From DASUPK01 sp963819715 (GTDB taxonomy: Bacteria; Actinomycetota; Thermoleophilia; Solirubrobacterales; 70-9), in the NCBI GenBank assembly GCA_963819715.1, contig CAWFXE010000002.1, positions 682,001 through 746,000 of the forward strand: a DNA stretch of 64,000 nt, in the 5' to 3' direction. The notes below the pieces were generated by a model. That model was not told the origin of the DNA. It did not search any database and saw nothing but the letters and a program-made list of their open reading frames with translations. How positions within the stretch are numbered: the first letter of the stretch is position 1; each line of letters begins with the position of its first letter. Made by a program: the position numbers and the translations under genes. Below are positions 17,930 through 26,415 of the stretch, piece after piece.

Positions 17930-18945
17930 TTCGGCTTCTCCTTGTGGCCGCCGAACTGGTACCGCATCGCCGAGAGGACCCGGTCGGCGAAGTCGTCGAG
18001 GTTGCGAGAGGCGAAGCGCTCGTACAGCGCGGTGGTGAGCACTCCGGCCGGTACCCCCTCCTCGATCGCGGCGATGGATGTCCAGCGGCCCTCGCCGGAG
18101 TCGGAGACCCGCCCCTCGAAGTCGGAGAGGTCGCCGGATTGCTGCAGCGAGGCCGCCGTCAGGTCGAGGAGCCAGGAGCCGATCACGCTCCCCCGGCGCC
18201 AGACTTCGGCGACCTCCGGGATGTCGAGGTCGTACTGGTAGTACTCGGGGTGCTCCAGCGGTGCGGTCTCGGCATCCATCTCCCGCTCGACCTTCCCGGC
18301 GTTGGCGTTCTTGAGGATGTTGAGGCCCTCCGCGTAGGCGGCCATCACCCCGTATTCGATCCCGTTGTGGACCATCTTCACGAAGTGGCCCGCGCCGTTG
18401 GGGCCGCAGTGGAGGTAGCCGTTCTCGGCGGTGTCGGGTTCGCCGCTACGGCCGGGGGTGCGCTCGGCCGACTCGACGCCCGGCGCGATCGTCTTGAAGA
18501 TCGGATCGAGGCGCTCGACGGCGGCGTCCGGGCCGCCGATCATCAGGCAGAAGCCGCGATCGAGGCCGAAGACGCCGCCGCTGGTCCCGCAGTCGATGTA
18601 GTCGATGCCCTTCTCCCCCACCATCTGGGCTCGGCGGATGTCGTCGCGGTAGTAGGAGTTGCCGCCGTCGATGATCGCGTCACCCTTGTCGAGGACTTCG
18701 GCGACCTCCTTGACGGAGCTCTCGGTGATGTCGCCCGCGGGCACCATGATCCACACGGATCGCGGGGCGTCGAGCTTCTCGGCGAGCTCCTTCAGCGAGG
18801 AAGCGCCCGTCGCGCCCTCGCCCTCCAGCTGCTTGATCGGGTCCGCGTTGACGTCATAGACGACGCAGTCGTGACCGTCGCGCATCAGGCGCCGCACGAG
18901 GTTCGCTCCCATCCTGCCGAGGCCGACCATTCCGAGCTGAGCCAT
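17926..18945 (-). CDS. gnd: 6-phosphogluconate dehydrogenase (decarboxylating, short GntZ type)
   Basis: This enzyme oxidises 6-phosphogluconate to ribulose-5-phosphate, CO2 and NAD(P)H. The 339-residue length is that of the short, usually NAD-preferring GntZ/YqeC-like class rather than the 470-residue type. It begins GMVGLGRMGANLVRRL, the Rossmann motif, and has DGGNSYYRDD, GTSGGVFGLDRGFCLMIGG in pieces, and KMVHNGIEYG with the catalytic lysine/asparagine. The ATG at 18945 has GGAGAG upstream. TAGGAT (18977-18982) would give a leader of about 25 nt. It is divergent from zwf. Confidence 0.95.
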   Translation of the reverse strand: MAQLGMVGLGRMGANLVRRLMRDGHDCVVYDVNADPIKQLEGEGATGASSLKELAEKLDAPRSVWIMVPAGDITESSVKEVAEVLDKGDAIIDGGNSYYRDDIRRAQMVGEKGIDYIDCGTSGGVFGLDRGFCLMIGGPDAAVERLDPIFKTIAPGVESAERTPGRSGEPDTAENGYLHCGPNGAGHFVKMVHNGIEYGVMAAYAEGLNILKNANAGKVEREMDAETAPLEHPEYYQYDLDIPEVAEVWRRGSVIGSWLLDLTAASLQQSGDLSDFEGRVSDSGEGRWTSIAAIEEGVPAGVLTTALYERFASRNLDDFADRVLSAMRYQFGGHKEKPK

Positions 18946-18993
18946 CCGTCTCTCCTCTTCGTCGATTGACGCGAGCATCCTACGCCGGTCCAG

Positions 18994-18999
18994 TAGGTT
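18994..18999 (+). promoter_or_regulatory. -10 element (TAGGTT) of leaderless zwf
   Basis: TAGGTT, 7 nt, then GTG 19007, which is taken as the zwf start in preference to TTG 18998. Confidence 0.65.
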
Positions 19000-19006
19000 G
19001 CCCAAC

Positions 19007-20461
19007 GTGGCGCAGGCGTCCTCAGACGGCAGGAAGATCGGTCCGCAGGGGGACGCCCTGGTGATCTTCGGAATTACCGGCGATCTGGCGAAGAAGATGA
19101 CGCTGAAGGCGCTCTACGACCTGGTCGAGAACAAGACCCTCCAGGTCCCGGTCATCGGGGTCGCCCGCAACGACTGGAAGGACGAGGACCTCCACCAGCA
19201 CGCCCGCGACGCCGTCGAGGCGCGAGCCAAGGAGAAGGGCGAGGAGATCGACGAGGACGCTTTCAAGCGCTTCACCGAGCTGCTCAGCTACGTCCCGGGC
19301 GACTACACCGACGACGAGACCTACAAGCGCGTCAAGAAGAAGATCTCCTCGCAGAAGCACCCCGTCTTCTATCTCGAGATCCCGCCATCGCTGTTCGCAA
19401 CGGTGATCGAATACCTCGGCAAGGCGGACCTCACCGAGGGCGCCCGAGTGGTCATCGAGAAACCGTTCGGGCACGACCTCGCCTCGGCGATCGAGCTCAA
19501 CGACCAGATCCACGAGGTGCTCGACGAGGAGCAGATCTACCGGATCGACCACTTCCTCGGCAAGGAGCCGGTTCAGGACATCACCTATTTGCGCTTCGCC
19601 AACTCGATGCTCGAGCCGATCTGGAACCGCCGCTACGTCGAGTCCGTGCAGATCACCATGGCCGAGAACTTCGGCGTGGACGACCGCGGCAGCTTCTACG
19701 ACCCCGTCGGCTGCCTGCGCGACGTGTTCCAGAACCACCTGCTCCAGACCCTGGCGCTGGTCGCGATGGAGCCGCCGTCTGCCGGGGCCGACCCGGATCC
19801 GATCCGCGATTCCAAGCTCGATCTCTTCAAGTCGATCCCCGACATCGACCCCAACCGCTACGTCCGGGGCCAGTATGAGGGGTATCGGAAGATCGAGGGC
19901 GTGGATCCGAAGTCCAACACGGAGACCTTCATCGCCATGCGCCTGGAGGTCCAGAACTGGCGCTGGTCGGGGGTGCCCTTCTTCGTTCGCGCGGGCAAGG
20001 AGCTCGCAGAGAAGGTCACCGAGGTCCGGGTGATCCTCCAGAGCCCGCCACCCATCGGAATCGGCGGAGGCCCAACTCCGGCCAGCGACGAGATCGTCAT
20101 CCGCATCGACCCGGACCCGGGCACGAGCATCCTGCTCGAGGCCAAGAAGACCGGCGAGGACGCGCTGCGCCGCGTCCATCTCGACCTCCTCTTCCAGCAG
20201 CAGTTCGGTGATCAGCCGGGCCCATACGAGCGCCTGCTCGCCGATGCCCTCGCCGGAGACCAGCAGCGCTTCGCGCGCGAGGACATGGTCATCGAGACCT
20301 GGCGGATCGTGCAGCCGCTGATCGACAACCCGTGCGCGCTGGAGCCCTACCGCAAGGGCAGCTGGGGCCCCGAGGGAGCGTCGAACCTGCTCCACGGCTA
20401 CGGCGGCTGGCGCCGGCCGTGGGTCCCGGAGTCGCCGTTCGATGCCGTGGGCGCGGGTTGA
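19007..20461 (+). CDS. zwf: Glucose-6-phosphate 1-dehydrogenase
   Basis: Zwf is the NADP-dependent first step of the oxidative pentose-phosphate pathway. The 484-residue product has the coenzyme motif GITGDLAKKM, the EKPFGHDL strand, the substrate/catalytic signature RIDHFLGKEPVQ, and the C-terminal sheet with EVRVILQSPP. Length is typical. GTG 19007 is set by TAGGTT 7 nt upstream. gnd and pgl lie divergently next to it, so all three oxidative-branch enzymes are encoded at one spot under two back-to-back promoters. Confidence 0.96.
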   Translation: MAQASSDGRKIGPQGDALVIFGITGDLAKKMTLKALYDLVENKTLQVPVIGVARNDWKDEDLHQHARDAVEARAKEKGEEIDEDAFKRFTELLSYVPGDYTDDETYKRVKKKISSQKHPVFYLEIPPSLFATVIEYLGKADLTEGARVVIEKPFGHDLASAIELNDQIHEVLDEEQIYRIDHFLGKEPVQDITYLRFANSMLEPIWNRRYVESVQITMAENFGVDDRGSFYDPVGCLRDVFQNHLLQTLALVAMEPPSAGADPDPIRDSKLDLFKSIPDIDPNRYVRGQYEGYRKIEGVDPKSNTETFIAMRLEVQNWRWSGVPFFVRAGKELAEKVTEVRVILQSPPPIGIGGGPTPASDEIVIRIDPDPGTSILLEAKKTGEDALRRVHLDLLFQQQFGDQPGPYERLLADALAGDQQRFAREDMVIETWRIVQPLIDNPCALEPYRKGSWGPEGASNLLHGYGGWRRPWVPESPFDAVGAG

Positions 20462-20475
20462 GATCTCTCGTTAGC

Positions 20476-20481
20476 TAGGGT
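20476..20481 (+). promoter_or_regulatory. -10 element (TAGGGT) of leaderless cyclophilin gene
   Basis: TAGGGT, 7 nt, then GTG 20489, immediately after the zwf stop. It gives the cyclophilin its own transcript. Confidence 0.65.
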
Positions 20482-20488
20482 GAAAGCA

Positions 20489-20965
20489 GTGTCCGAGGCC
20501 ACCCTCCACACCAACACCGGCCCGATCAAGGTTCAGTTCTTCGACGACGACGCGCCAAAGACGGTCGAGAACTTCCGCAAGCTCGCGGGTGACGGCTTCT
20601 ACGACGGGCTGATCTTCCACCGCGTGATCAAGGACTTCATGATCCAGGGCGGCTGCCCGGAGGGGACCGGCACCGGTGGACCCGGTTACACCTTCGAGGA
20701 CGAGTTCAACGACCACAAGATCGTCCGCGGCGCTCTCGCGATGGCGAACGCCGGACCCAACACCAACGGCTCGCAGTTCTTCATCGTCACCACGGACGCC
20801 GCGCCGTGGCTCGACGGCAAACACACCGTCTTCGGTGAGGTCACCGAGGGCATGGACGCGGTCGACGCGATCGAGGGCACCGAGACCGGCCCCGGCGACA
20901 AGCCCGCCCAGCCACAGGTCATCGAGAGGGTGGAACTAGCGCCCCCTCCGCCGACTGGAGGCTGA
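20489..20965 (+). CDS. Cyclophilin-type peptidyl-prolyl cis-trans isomerase
   Basis: The 158-residue cytosolic cyclophilin catalyses proline isomerisation. It shows the family order: FDDDAPKTVENFRKLA, the FHRVIKDFMIQGG active-site strand, FEDEF, LAMANAGPNTNGSQFFI, and HTVFGEV. There is no signal peptide. The start is GTG 20489 (VSEATLHTNTG), because TAGGGT lies exactly 7 nt before it; the alternative GTG at 20480 overlaps that -10 box. It ends with a short proline-rich tail. A strong hairpin region lies just downstream. Confidence 0.95.
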   Translation: MSEATLHTNTGPIKVQFFDDDAPKTVENFRKLAGDGFYDGLIFHRVIKDFMIQGGCPEGTGTGGPGYTFEDEFNDHKIVRGALAMANAGPNTNGSQFFIVTTDAAPWLDGKHTVFGEVTEGMDAVDAIEGTETGPGDKPAQPQVIERVELAPPPPTGG

Positions 20966-20973
20966 AGATGTCG

Positions 20974-21062
20974 GTCCCAGCTACCGCCATGCGGCGTCCT
21001 CCGTCGCCCGAATGGCGATGCCATTCGGGCTCCCTGCGTCCTTGCATGGCGCCACCTGGGAC
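20974..21062. repeat. 89-nt nested inverted repeat after the cyclophilin gene
   Basis: The core is a perfect 11-bp stem GCCCGAATGGC / GCCATTCGGGC around a 3-nt GAT loop (21006-21030). It is flanked by further pairing blocks GCCATGC/GCATGGC (20986-20992 with 21044-21050) and GTCCCAG/CTGGGAC (20974-20980 with 21056-21062). There is no T-tract. It could be a factor-dependent terminator, a REP-like palindromic unit or a structured RNA. Confidence 0.6.
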
Positions 21063-21137
21063 TCGTCATTTCCGAGCTCCACTCACCGGACGGGCCACGC
21101 GCGATTAGCCGTATGACTCCGGGGAAAGGCAGCAAGC

Positions 21138-21953
21138 GTGGCTGACCAGCGCACGATTGTGATCACCGGGGCGACGGACGGGCTCGGCAAGGGCCTCGCC
21201 ACCGAGCTCGCGCCGACCGGCGCGCGGCTCATCCTGCACGGCCGTGACGAGCGGAAGGGCCAGGCCCTACTCGAGGAGCTCGGGCCGAATGCGACGGGAG
21301 AGATCGAGTTTCGGCTCGCTCACTTCAAGTCCCTCGATGAGGTTCGCGACCTGGCGGACTCGCTGCTCGAAGAGGAGCGGATCGACGTGCTGGTCAACAA
21401 CGCCGGCATCGGCACCGCCGGCCCGCGCGAGGAGTCGGACGACGGCTACGAGCTCACCTTCCAGGTCAACTATCTCGCCCCCTTCCTGCTGACCAGGCGG
21501 CTGCTGCCGTTGATCAAGAGCTCGGCTCCATCCCGGATCGTGAACGTGAGCTCCGCGGGCCAGGCGCCCATCGACTTCGACGACGTGATGCTCGAGGAGA
21601 GCTACAACGGAGGTCAGGCGTATTTTCAGTCGAAGCTCGCGCTGATCATGCTCACCTTCGACCTGGCGGAGGAACTCGAAGGCTCGGGCGTCACCGCCAA
21701 CTGCCTCCATCCCGGCACCTTCATGCCGACGAATATGGTCCACCAGGCGGGCATCGACCCGGTCACGCCGCTGGAGGAGGGCGTGGAGGCGACCCTGCGG
21801 CTGACCACCTCCCCCGAGGTCGAGGGCGTCAACGGCCACTACTTCAACGGCACGAGCGAATCGGCACCCGATCCGCAGGCAGAGGACCCAGCGGCCCGGG
21901 GGAGGCTGCGCGAGCTGTCCGAGGAGCTGACCGGCGTCGGAACCGCGGCGTAG
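21138..21953 (+). CDS. Short-chain dehydrogenase/reductase
   Basis: The 271-residue SDR has TGATDGLG (cofactor), LHGRDERK, NNAGIG, the catalytic serine in IVNVSSAG, and YFQSK with the catalytic Tyr/Lys. It resembles retinol-dehydrogenase/WW-oxidoreductase-like SDRs with a C-terminal HYFNG segment. The substrate is unknown. The GTG start has a GGGGAAAGG purine run about ten bases upstream. It is probably co-transcribed with the 99-residue gene nine bases downstream. Confidence 0.92.
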   Translation: MADQRTIVITGATDGLGKGLATELAPTGARLILHGRDERKGQALLEELGPNATGEIEFRLAHFKSLDEVRDLADSLLEEERIDVLVNNAGIGTAGPREESDDGYELTFQVNYLAPFLLTRRLLPLIKSSAPSRIVNVSSAGQAPIDFDDVMLEESYNGGQAYFQSKLALIMLTFDLAEELEGSGVTANCLHPGTFMPTNMVHQAGIDPVTPLEEGVEATLRLTTSPEVEGVNGHYFNGTSESAPDPQAEDPAARGRLRELSEELTGVGTAA

Positions 21954-21962
21954 GCGCGCTTC

Positions 21963-22262
21963 GTGGGAATCGGCGACAAGTTCCGGGAGCTCTTCGGCGT
22001 GGGCGATGACTCGCTTCATCCCGACGGCCTGGACGAGCTCAAGGTCGGCGATGCGAGCTACGACGACTGGGATGTCGTCCGCGACTTCGACGATCTGGAG
22101 ACCGCCCGGGCCTGGCGCCAACAGCTGACGGACGCCGGGCACGAGGCCGTGATCACCTCGGACCACCCGGTGAACGAGTACGGCCGCGGGGACATCGCCC
22201 TGCGCGTGCCGCCCGGCAAGTGGTCCGAGGCGAACGAGGCCCTGGACGAGCCGCCCAGCTAG
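21963..22262 (+). CDS. Small acidic protein of unknown function
   Basis: This 99-residue protein starts VGIGDKFRELFGVGDDS and is acidic throughout, with a ferredoxin-like strand/helix alternation in the middle (DWDVVRDFDDLETARAWRQQL, HEAVITSD). The middle resembles the DUF2007-like signal-transducing domain, but this is uncertain. It lies nine bases downstream of the SDR. Its stop interlocks with that of the RDD gene in CTAG (22259-22262). No function can be assigned. Confidence 0.7.
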   Translation: MGIGDKFRELFGVGDDSLHPDGLDELKVGDASYDDWDVVRDFDDLETARAWRQQLTDAGHEAVITSDHPVNEYGRGDIALRVPPGKWSEANEALDEPPS

Positions 22263-23119
22263 GCGAGGTCGGAGTCCAGCTCCGGGTCCGCGTAGCAGAC
22301 GACCGTGTGCGCCCGGCGGTCGGGCCAGCCGCGGCGCTCGCCCTCGAACACGACGCCCCAGTAACCGAGGAAGAAGGGCAGCGCTGCGATCCCGAGCCAG
22401 ATGGTACGGCGAAACGCCTGCCCCGGCCTGACCTGCTCGCCGTTCTCGGAGAGCATCCGGATCGCAACGAACGACATCCCCAGCGTCCGCCCCGCCCCCG
22501 ACCAGAAGACCACCAGATAGGTGACCGCGATCAGTGACCAGGCAGTGAAGCCGAGTGCGAGGACGACGGTGCCGGCATGCTGGTCACCCGCTGCGAAAGC
22601 GTTGATCAGGGCGGCAATCGCCGCCGAGACGAGCAGCAGCGATCCATAGACGACCCCGGCGTCGATCGCTAGGGCAAGCAGGCGGCTGAAGGCGCCCGCG
22701 AAGATCGGGCGCCCCTCCCGCGGGCCCTTACGGAACACCCGGCGGGCCCCGTTCTCCACCACGGTGTCGATCCGGCGGGACGCTCGGCGCACCCCGCGGC
22801 GGAGATCCTCGACCAGGCCGATGCCCTGGCTTGTGATCGCGGCGCGGACCTCGGGCGCCTCGGCCACCCGCTCGACCAGCTTCTGGGCCTCGTCGCTCGC
22901 CAAAACCTTGTCCCAGACGCGGTTCGCGGTGTCGGTCTTGAGCAGCTTCTCGGTCGCCTTCGCGGCGGTCTCGCTGTCGAGCGCCCGATCGACTCCACGG
23001 TCGACGGCGCGATCGAGACCAAGCCGCTTCGCCAGCCCCTGGGCACCCCGCATCCCGGCCCGCGCAACAGGCGCGACCGCTCGCTGAACTGGATTGGATT
23101 GGGGGCGTTCTGAAGCCAT
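22259..23119 (-). CDS. RDD-family membrane protein with long cytoplasmic N-terminal region
   Basis: The 286-residue protein begins with about 145 charged residues, many helical and Arg/Ala-rich (RRGVRRASRRIDTVVENG). An RDD domain follows: FAGAFSRLLALAIDAG with the Arg/Asp pair, three to four membrane helices, and a conserved GRTLGMSFVAIRML. RDD proteins are transporter-like or envelope proteins of mostly unknown role; some relate to osmotic stress. ATG 23119 has no convincing Shine-Dalgarno. TACTCT (23142-23147) is a possible -10. It is divergent from gadB by 28 bp. Confidence 0.85.
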   Translation of the reverse strand: MASERPQSNPVQRAVAPVARAGMRGAQGLAKRLGLDRAVDRGVDRALDSETAAKATEKLLKTDTANRVWDKVLASDEAQKLVERVAEAPEVRAAITSQGIGLVEDLRRGVRRASRRIDTVVENGARRVFRKGPREGRPIFAGAFSRLLALAIDAGVVYGSLLLVSAAIAALINAFAAGDQHAGTVVLALGFTAWSLIAVTYLVVFWSGAGRTLGMSFVAIRMLSENGEQVRPGQAFRRTIWLGIAALPFFLGYWGVVFEGERRGWPDRRAHTVVCYADPELDSDLA

Positions 23120-23147
23120 GGGTGCTACTGACCCATCGAGGAGAGTA

Positions 23148-24539
23148 GTGTCGCCTCTCGTGGCGTCCGGGGAGAAGGATCTCAACCGACAGAAGATCGT
23201 CGAGGGCCGTGTCCGCTGGATCACGGAGCCCGCGCCCGATCACAAGCTGCCCGACGGGCCGATGGACCCCGTCGACGCTCACCTGCTGATCGAGCAGGAG
23301 CTGCTCCTCGACGGCGACCCTGAGAAGAACCTGGCGACCTTCGTCACCACCTGGATGGGCCCGGACGTCGACCTCCTGATCGCCCGCAACCTGCATCGCA
23401 ACTTCATCGACCACGCGGAGTACCCGCAGACCGCCGAGATCGAGCAGCGCTGCATCCGCATGCTCGCCGACCTCTTCAACGCCCCGGGCGAGACCATCGG
23501 AGCCCGAACCCAGGGCTCATCCGAAGCGATCATGCTCGGCGCGCTCGCGATGAAGTGGAAGTGGCGGGAGCGCCAGGAGAAGGCCAAGAAGGACACCAGC
23601 AAGCCCAACCTGATCTTCGGCGGGGACGTCCACGTCGTCTGGGAGAAGTTCTGCCGCTACTTCGACGTCGAGCCGCGAATCGTCCCGCTGCAGGAGGACA
23701 AGCTGGTGATCGGGCCGGAGGACGTAGAGCCCCACATCGACGAGAACACGATCGGCGTGGCGGCCGTCCTCGGCACGACCTTCACCGGTCACGCCGACGA
23801 CATCGTCGGGATCAACAAGCTGCTCGTCCAGGTGAAGGAGGAGAAGGGCATGGACATCCCCCTGCACGTCGACGGCGCGAGCGGCGCCTTCGTCTGGCCC
23901 TTCCTCTATCCGGACACGGAGTGGGACTTCCGCCTCGAGCAGGTCGCCTCCATCAACGCCTCGGGCCACAAGTTCGGCCTGGTCTACCCGGGCATCGGCT
24001 GGCTGATCTTCCGCGACAAGGACGCTCAGCCCGACGACCTCGTCTTCTACGAGGACTACCTGGGCAAGAGAGACGCCACCTTCACCCTGAACTTCTCGAC
24101 CGGCTCGGCGATGGTCCTGGCCCAGTACTTCAACTTCATTCGCCTCGGCCACGCCGGATACGAGCTGCTGATGCGGACGATGAAGGAGAACTCCGAGCGG
24201 CTCGCCAAGGAGATCCTGGACATCGGGCCGTTCAAGCTGGTCGGCGAGGGCGAGCAGCTGCCACTGGTCGCCTTCCAGCTGACCGGCGATCAGCCCTACG
24301 ACGAATTCGACGTCGCCTCACAGCTGGCCGCGGAGCGCGGCTGGATGGTCCCCGCCTACCACCTGCCTCCCAACGCCGACAAGGTGAAGCTGATGAGGGC
24401 CCTGGTCAAGCTCACCCTCAACTACTCCCTCGCCGAGAAGCTGGCCGAGGACCTGCGCAGCGCCTGCAAGACGCTGACGGAGAAGGGCGGCGTGCACCCG
24501 TCCGAGCGCAAGCGCGTCCACACCGGGACCGGCTACTAG
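23148..24539 (+). CDS. gadB: Glutamate decarboxylase
   Basis: This PLP enzyme converts glutamate to GABA, consuming a proton, and contributes to acid tolerance or GABA metabolism. The 463-residue length matches GadA/B. Motifs include QTAEIEQRCIRMLADLFNAP, GSSEAIMLGALAMKWKWR, HVDGASGAFVWPF, and the PLP lysine in NASGHKFGLVYPG, with partial strings quoted. GTG 23148 follows GAGGAG. GTG 23160 lies 8 nt after TAGTGT and is an alternative start. No adjacent glutamate/GABA antiporter is visible. The stop shares CTAG with the next, convergent gene. Confidence 0.94.
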   Translation: MSPLVASGEKDLNRQKIVEGRVRWITEPAPDHKLPDGPMDPVDAHLLIEQELLLDGDPEKNLATFVTTWMGPDVDLLIARNLHRNFIDHAEYPQTAEIEQRCIRMLADLFNAPGETIGARTQGSSEAIMLGALAMKWKWRERQEKAKKDTSKPNLIFGGDVHVVWEKFCRYFDVEPRIVPLQEDKLVIGPEDVEPHIDENTIGVAAVLGTTFTGHADDIVGINKLLVQVKEEKGMDIPLHVDGASGAFVWPFLYPDTEWDFRLEQVASINASGHKFGLVYPGIGWLIFRDKDAQPDDLVFYEDYLGKRDATFTLNFSTGSAMVLAQYFNFIRLGHAGYELLMRTMKENSERLAKEILDIGPFKLVGEGEQLPLVAFQLTGDQPYDEFDVASQLAAERGWMVPAYHLPPNADKVKLMRALVKLTLNYSLAEKLAEDLRSACKTLTEKGGVHPSERKRVHTGTGY

Positions 24540-25777
24540 GCGTCCCTCGCCTTCGCGGCCGCCACCGCGTGTTCGAGGAGTGGACAGGCGCGGTCGAGGA
24601 ACTCCTTCAGCTGCTTGGCGTTGCGTCGGCGCGGGTCAAAGGTTCCCTTGAAGATGCTGATCGAGGTGGTATCGGCGTTGAGGTTGAAGCCGTCCTTCTC
24701 GGCCTTTTTCGCATCGGGCAGGTCGACGAACGCGTAGCCGTTGTCATCGGGAGCGATCGGCGCCAGCACCACCTCCCAGCTGATGCTGCGGTCCTCGATC
24801 TCCGTGCTCCAGATCAGGAATCCCTCGAGCTCGGTGCCCGGCAAGCGGCCCTCGGCGACCTGCGTCAGCCCACCCGGGAAGACGGTGTCGACGTGCGCGG
24901 CGAGGAACGCCTCGGGGTCGATTCGCTTCAGTCCGACAGCCTCCGCGTGCGCCCGGAAGAAGGCCTCAGAGCCGAGCTGCCACGAAGAGCTCGAGAGCAG
25001 CGGCACCGGGCCGAAATGGAGGGCGGCCGCGAAGACGCTCTTCGGCGGGTGCTCGAACGGGTGCTCGGCGAGCTCGTGCTCGACCCGCTCGTCACGGGTC
25101 CCACCGGGCACCGCCTCGGGCGGTGATGCGTCTCCGTCCCCGGAGACCTCGGTCACCCTGGTGAGCACACGCGAGGCCGCGAGACAGAGGGCGTCGAGCG
25201 CGTCAGCCCCGGAGACGACGCCGGGGACGAAGCACGCGAGGGCTCCGTTCTGGAGCTCGAACGAGAAGTTCTCGGGCGCCTCGTCGGTGAGCCAGGAGAC
25301 CAGCGCCGGATCGAAGACCTGCCAGGCCCGCACCTCGTCCTGGTCGTGATCCGTCCAGATCGCGTAGCGCTTCAGAAAGGCGTCGCTCTCCAGCTTCACC
25401 TGGCGGTCGTCGAGCTTCAGCAGCTCGAGGCCGGCGGAGGGATTCGACGCGTCGATGTCCGGGAGGTCGCGGTCGTGGCAGAGGACCCGGTCGGCGATGT
25501 CGGCGCTTCCGGGGGCCCGCGCCAGGACCACGGTGAAAAGGTGGTCGTGGATCTTCGAGCCGGTGGTCTTGTAGTCGAAGTGGGCGAGCCAGGCGTCCTT
25601 CAGCCCGCCGGGCAGGTCACCCATGACGAGATTGGGGACCTCCTCGGTGAAGCCGTGCTGGAGCAGCTGGGTCGGCTCGGGCATCGACCAGTTGTCGTAG
25701 TAGTAGAGACCGCGCTCCTTGGCGTAGGCCTCGAACTGCGGCCTCGCGGCCTCGGCGTCTTTGGAGGCGTCCGCCAT
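24536..25777 (-). CDS. Conserved-looking protein of unknown function, 413 residues
   Basis: I do not recognise a family. The soluble, acidic protein has no signal peptide or membrane segment. Features include tyrosine-rich GLYYYDNW near the N-terminus, a possible beta-rich middle (HLFTVVLARAPGS, ADRVLCHDRDLPD), and a C-terminal half with VLAPIAPDDNGYAF. The composition and third-position GC are like its neighbours, so it is a real gene. CAGACT lies 7 nt upstream of ATG 25777, a weak version of the leaderless arrangement. It converges on gadB, sharing CTAG, and follows the lipoprotein gene by 24 bp. Confidence 0.75.
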   Translation of the reverse strand: MADASKDAEAARPQFEAYAKERGLYYYDNWSMPEPTQLLQHGFTEEVPNLVMGDLPGGLKDAWLAHFDYKTTGSKIHDHLFTVVLARAPGSADIADRVLCHDRDLPDIDASNPSAGLELLKLDDRQVKLESDAFLKRYAIWTDHDQDEVRAWQVFDPALVSWLTDEAPENFSFELQNGALACFVPGVVSGADALDALCLAASRVLTRVTEVSGDGDASPPEAVPGGTRDERVEHELAEHPFEHPPKSVFAAALHFGPVPLLSSSSWQLGSEAFFRAHAEAVGLKRIDPEAFLAAHVDTVFPGGLTQVAEGRLPGTELEGFLIWSTEIEDRSISWEVVLAPIAPDDNGYAFVDLPDAKKAEKDGFNLNADTTSISIFKGTFDPRRRNAKQLKEFLDRACPLLEHAVAAAKARDA

Positions 25778-25801
25778 GGTCTGGAGTCTGCCGGTCGGCG
25801 A

Positions 25802-26305
25802 CTAGGCCGGCAACCAGGTGAAGCGGATCGACTGACCGCCCTGAGTGCAGGAGACAAAGCGCCCGTCCGAGTGGATGTCGCGCTTGGCGGTGCAGGTGAA
25901 GCCCTCCACGGAGCAGGTGCGGTGATAGCCCTCGTCCACGTTCGGGTTGTCGACGGTGTTGCAGTCCTTGCCGTCCTGGTCCCACGCCGTGGCCACCGCG
26001 ACCGCGGCGGTGCAGTCGATTCCCGTGTACTTGAAGTTCCCGTAGGCGTCCGGGACCGCGCAGCCGCCGGAGACGCCGCCGGTGGTGTTGGTGGTCTGGG
26101 ACTGCTGCTTCTTCCCGCCGCCGGTGGTGGTGCTCTGGGTCGAGGCGGTCGGGATCGGCGAGGTCGGCGTCGGAATCGACACCGTGGTCGCCGTGGGGCC
26201 GGCGGTGGTCTCGCCGCTCGAGTCCGAGCCGCATCCGGCCAACACGGCGATCAGCGCGGCAGCCAGCAGCACGGGCAGGACGTGGTCGAGTCGCGTGTGG
26301 CTCAT
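25802..26305 (-). CDS. Predicted lipoprotein of unknown function
   Basis: The 167-residue protein has a lipoprotein signal (VLLAAALIAVLAGC, lipobox LAGC at about residues 22-25). A Thr/Ser/Pro-rich linker of about 45 residues follows, then a small domain with six or more cysteines (GGCAVPDAYGN, GIDCTAAVAVA, KDCNTVDN, RTCSVEGFTC, FVSCTQGG) that probably forms disulfides outside the membrane. The start is ATG 26305 after GGCGGG. The domain is not assigned to a family. It lies divergent from the SGNH esterase. Confidence 0.82.
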   Translation of the reverse strand: MSHTRLDHVLPVLLAAALIAVLAGCGSDSSGETTAGPTATTVSIPTPTSPIPTASTQSTTTGGGKKQQSQTTNTTGGVSGGCAVPDAYGNFKYTGIDCTAAVAVATAWDQDGKDCNTVDNPNVDEGYHRTCSVEGFTCTAKRDIHSDGRFVSCTQGGQSIRFTWLPA

Positions 26306-26415
26306 CCCGCCTGATTCTCAACGATTCGCAAGCGCTGATGCTCCCCGGTGTACGCGGATCCGAAACCGGGTATGGCGCTGCCCGACCAGTCCCTCTGGAG
26401 GAGAGGAGCGCATCG

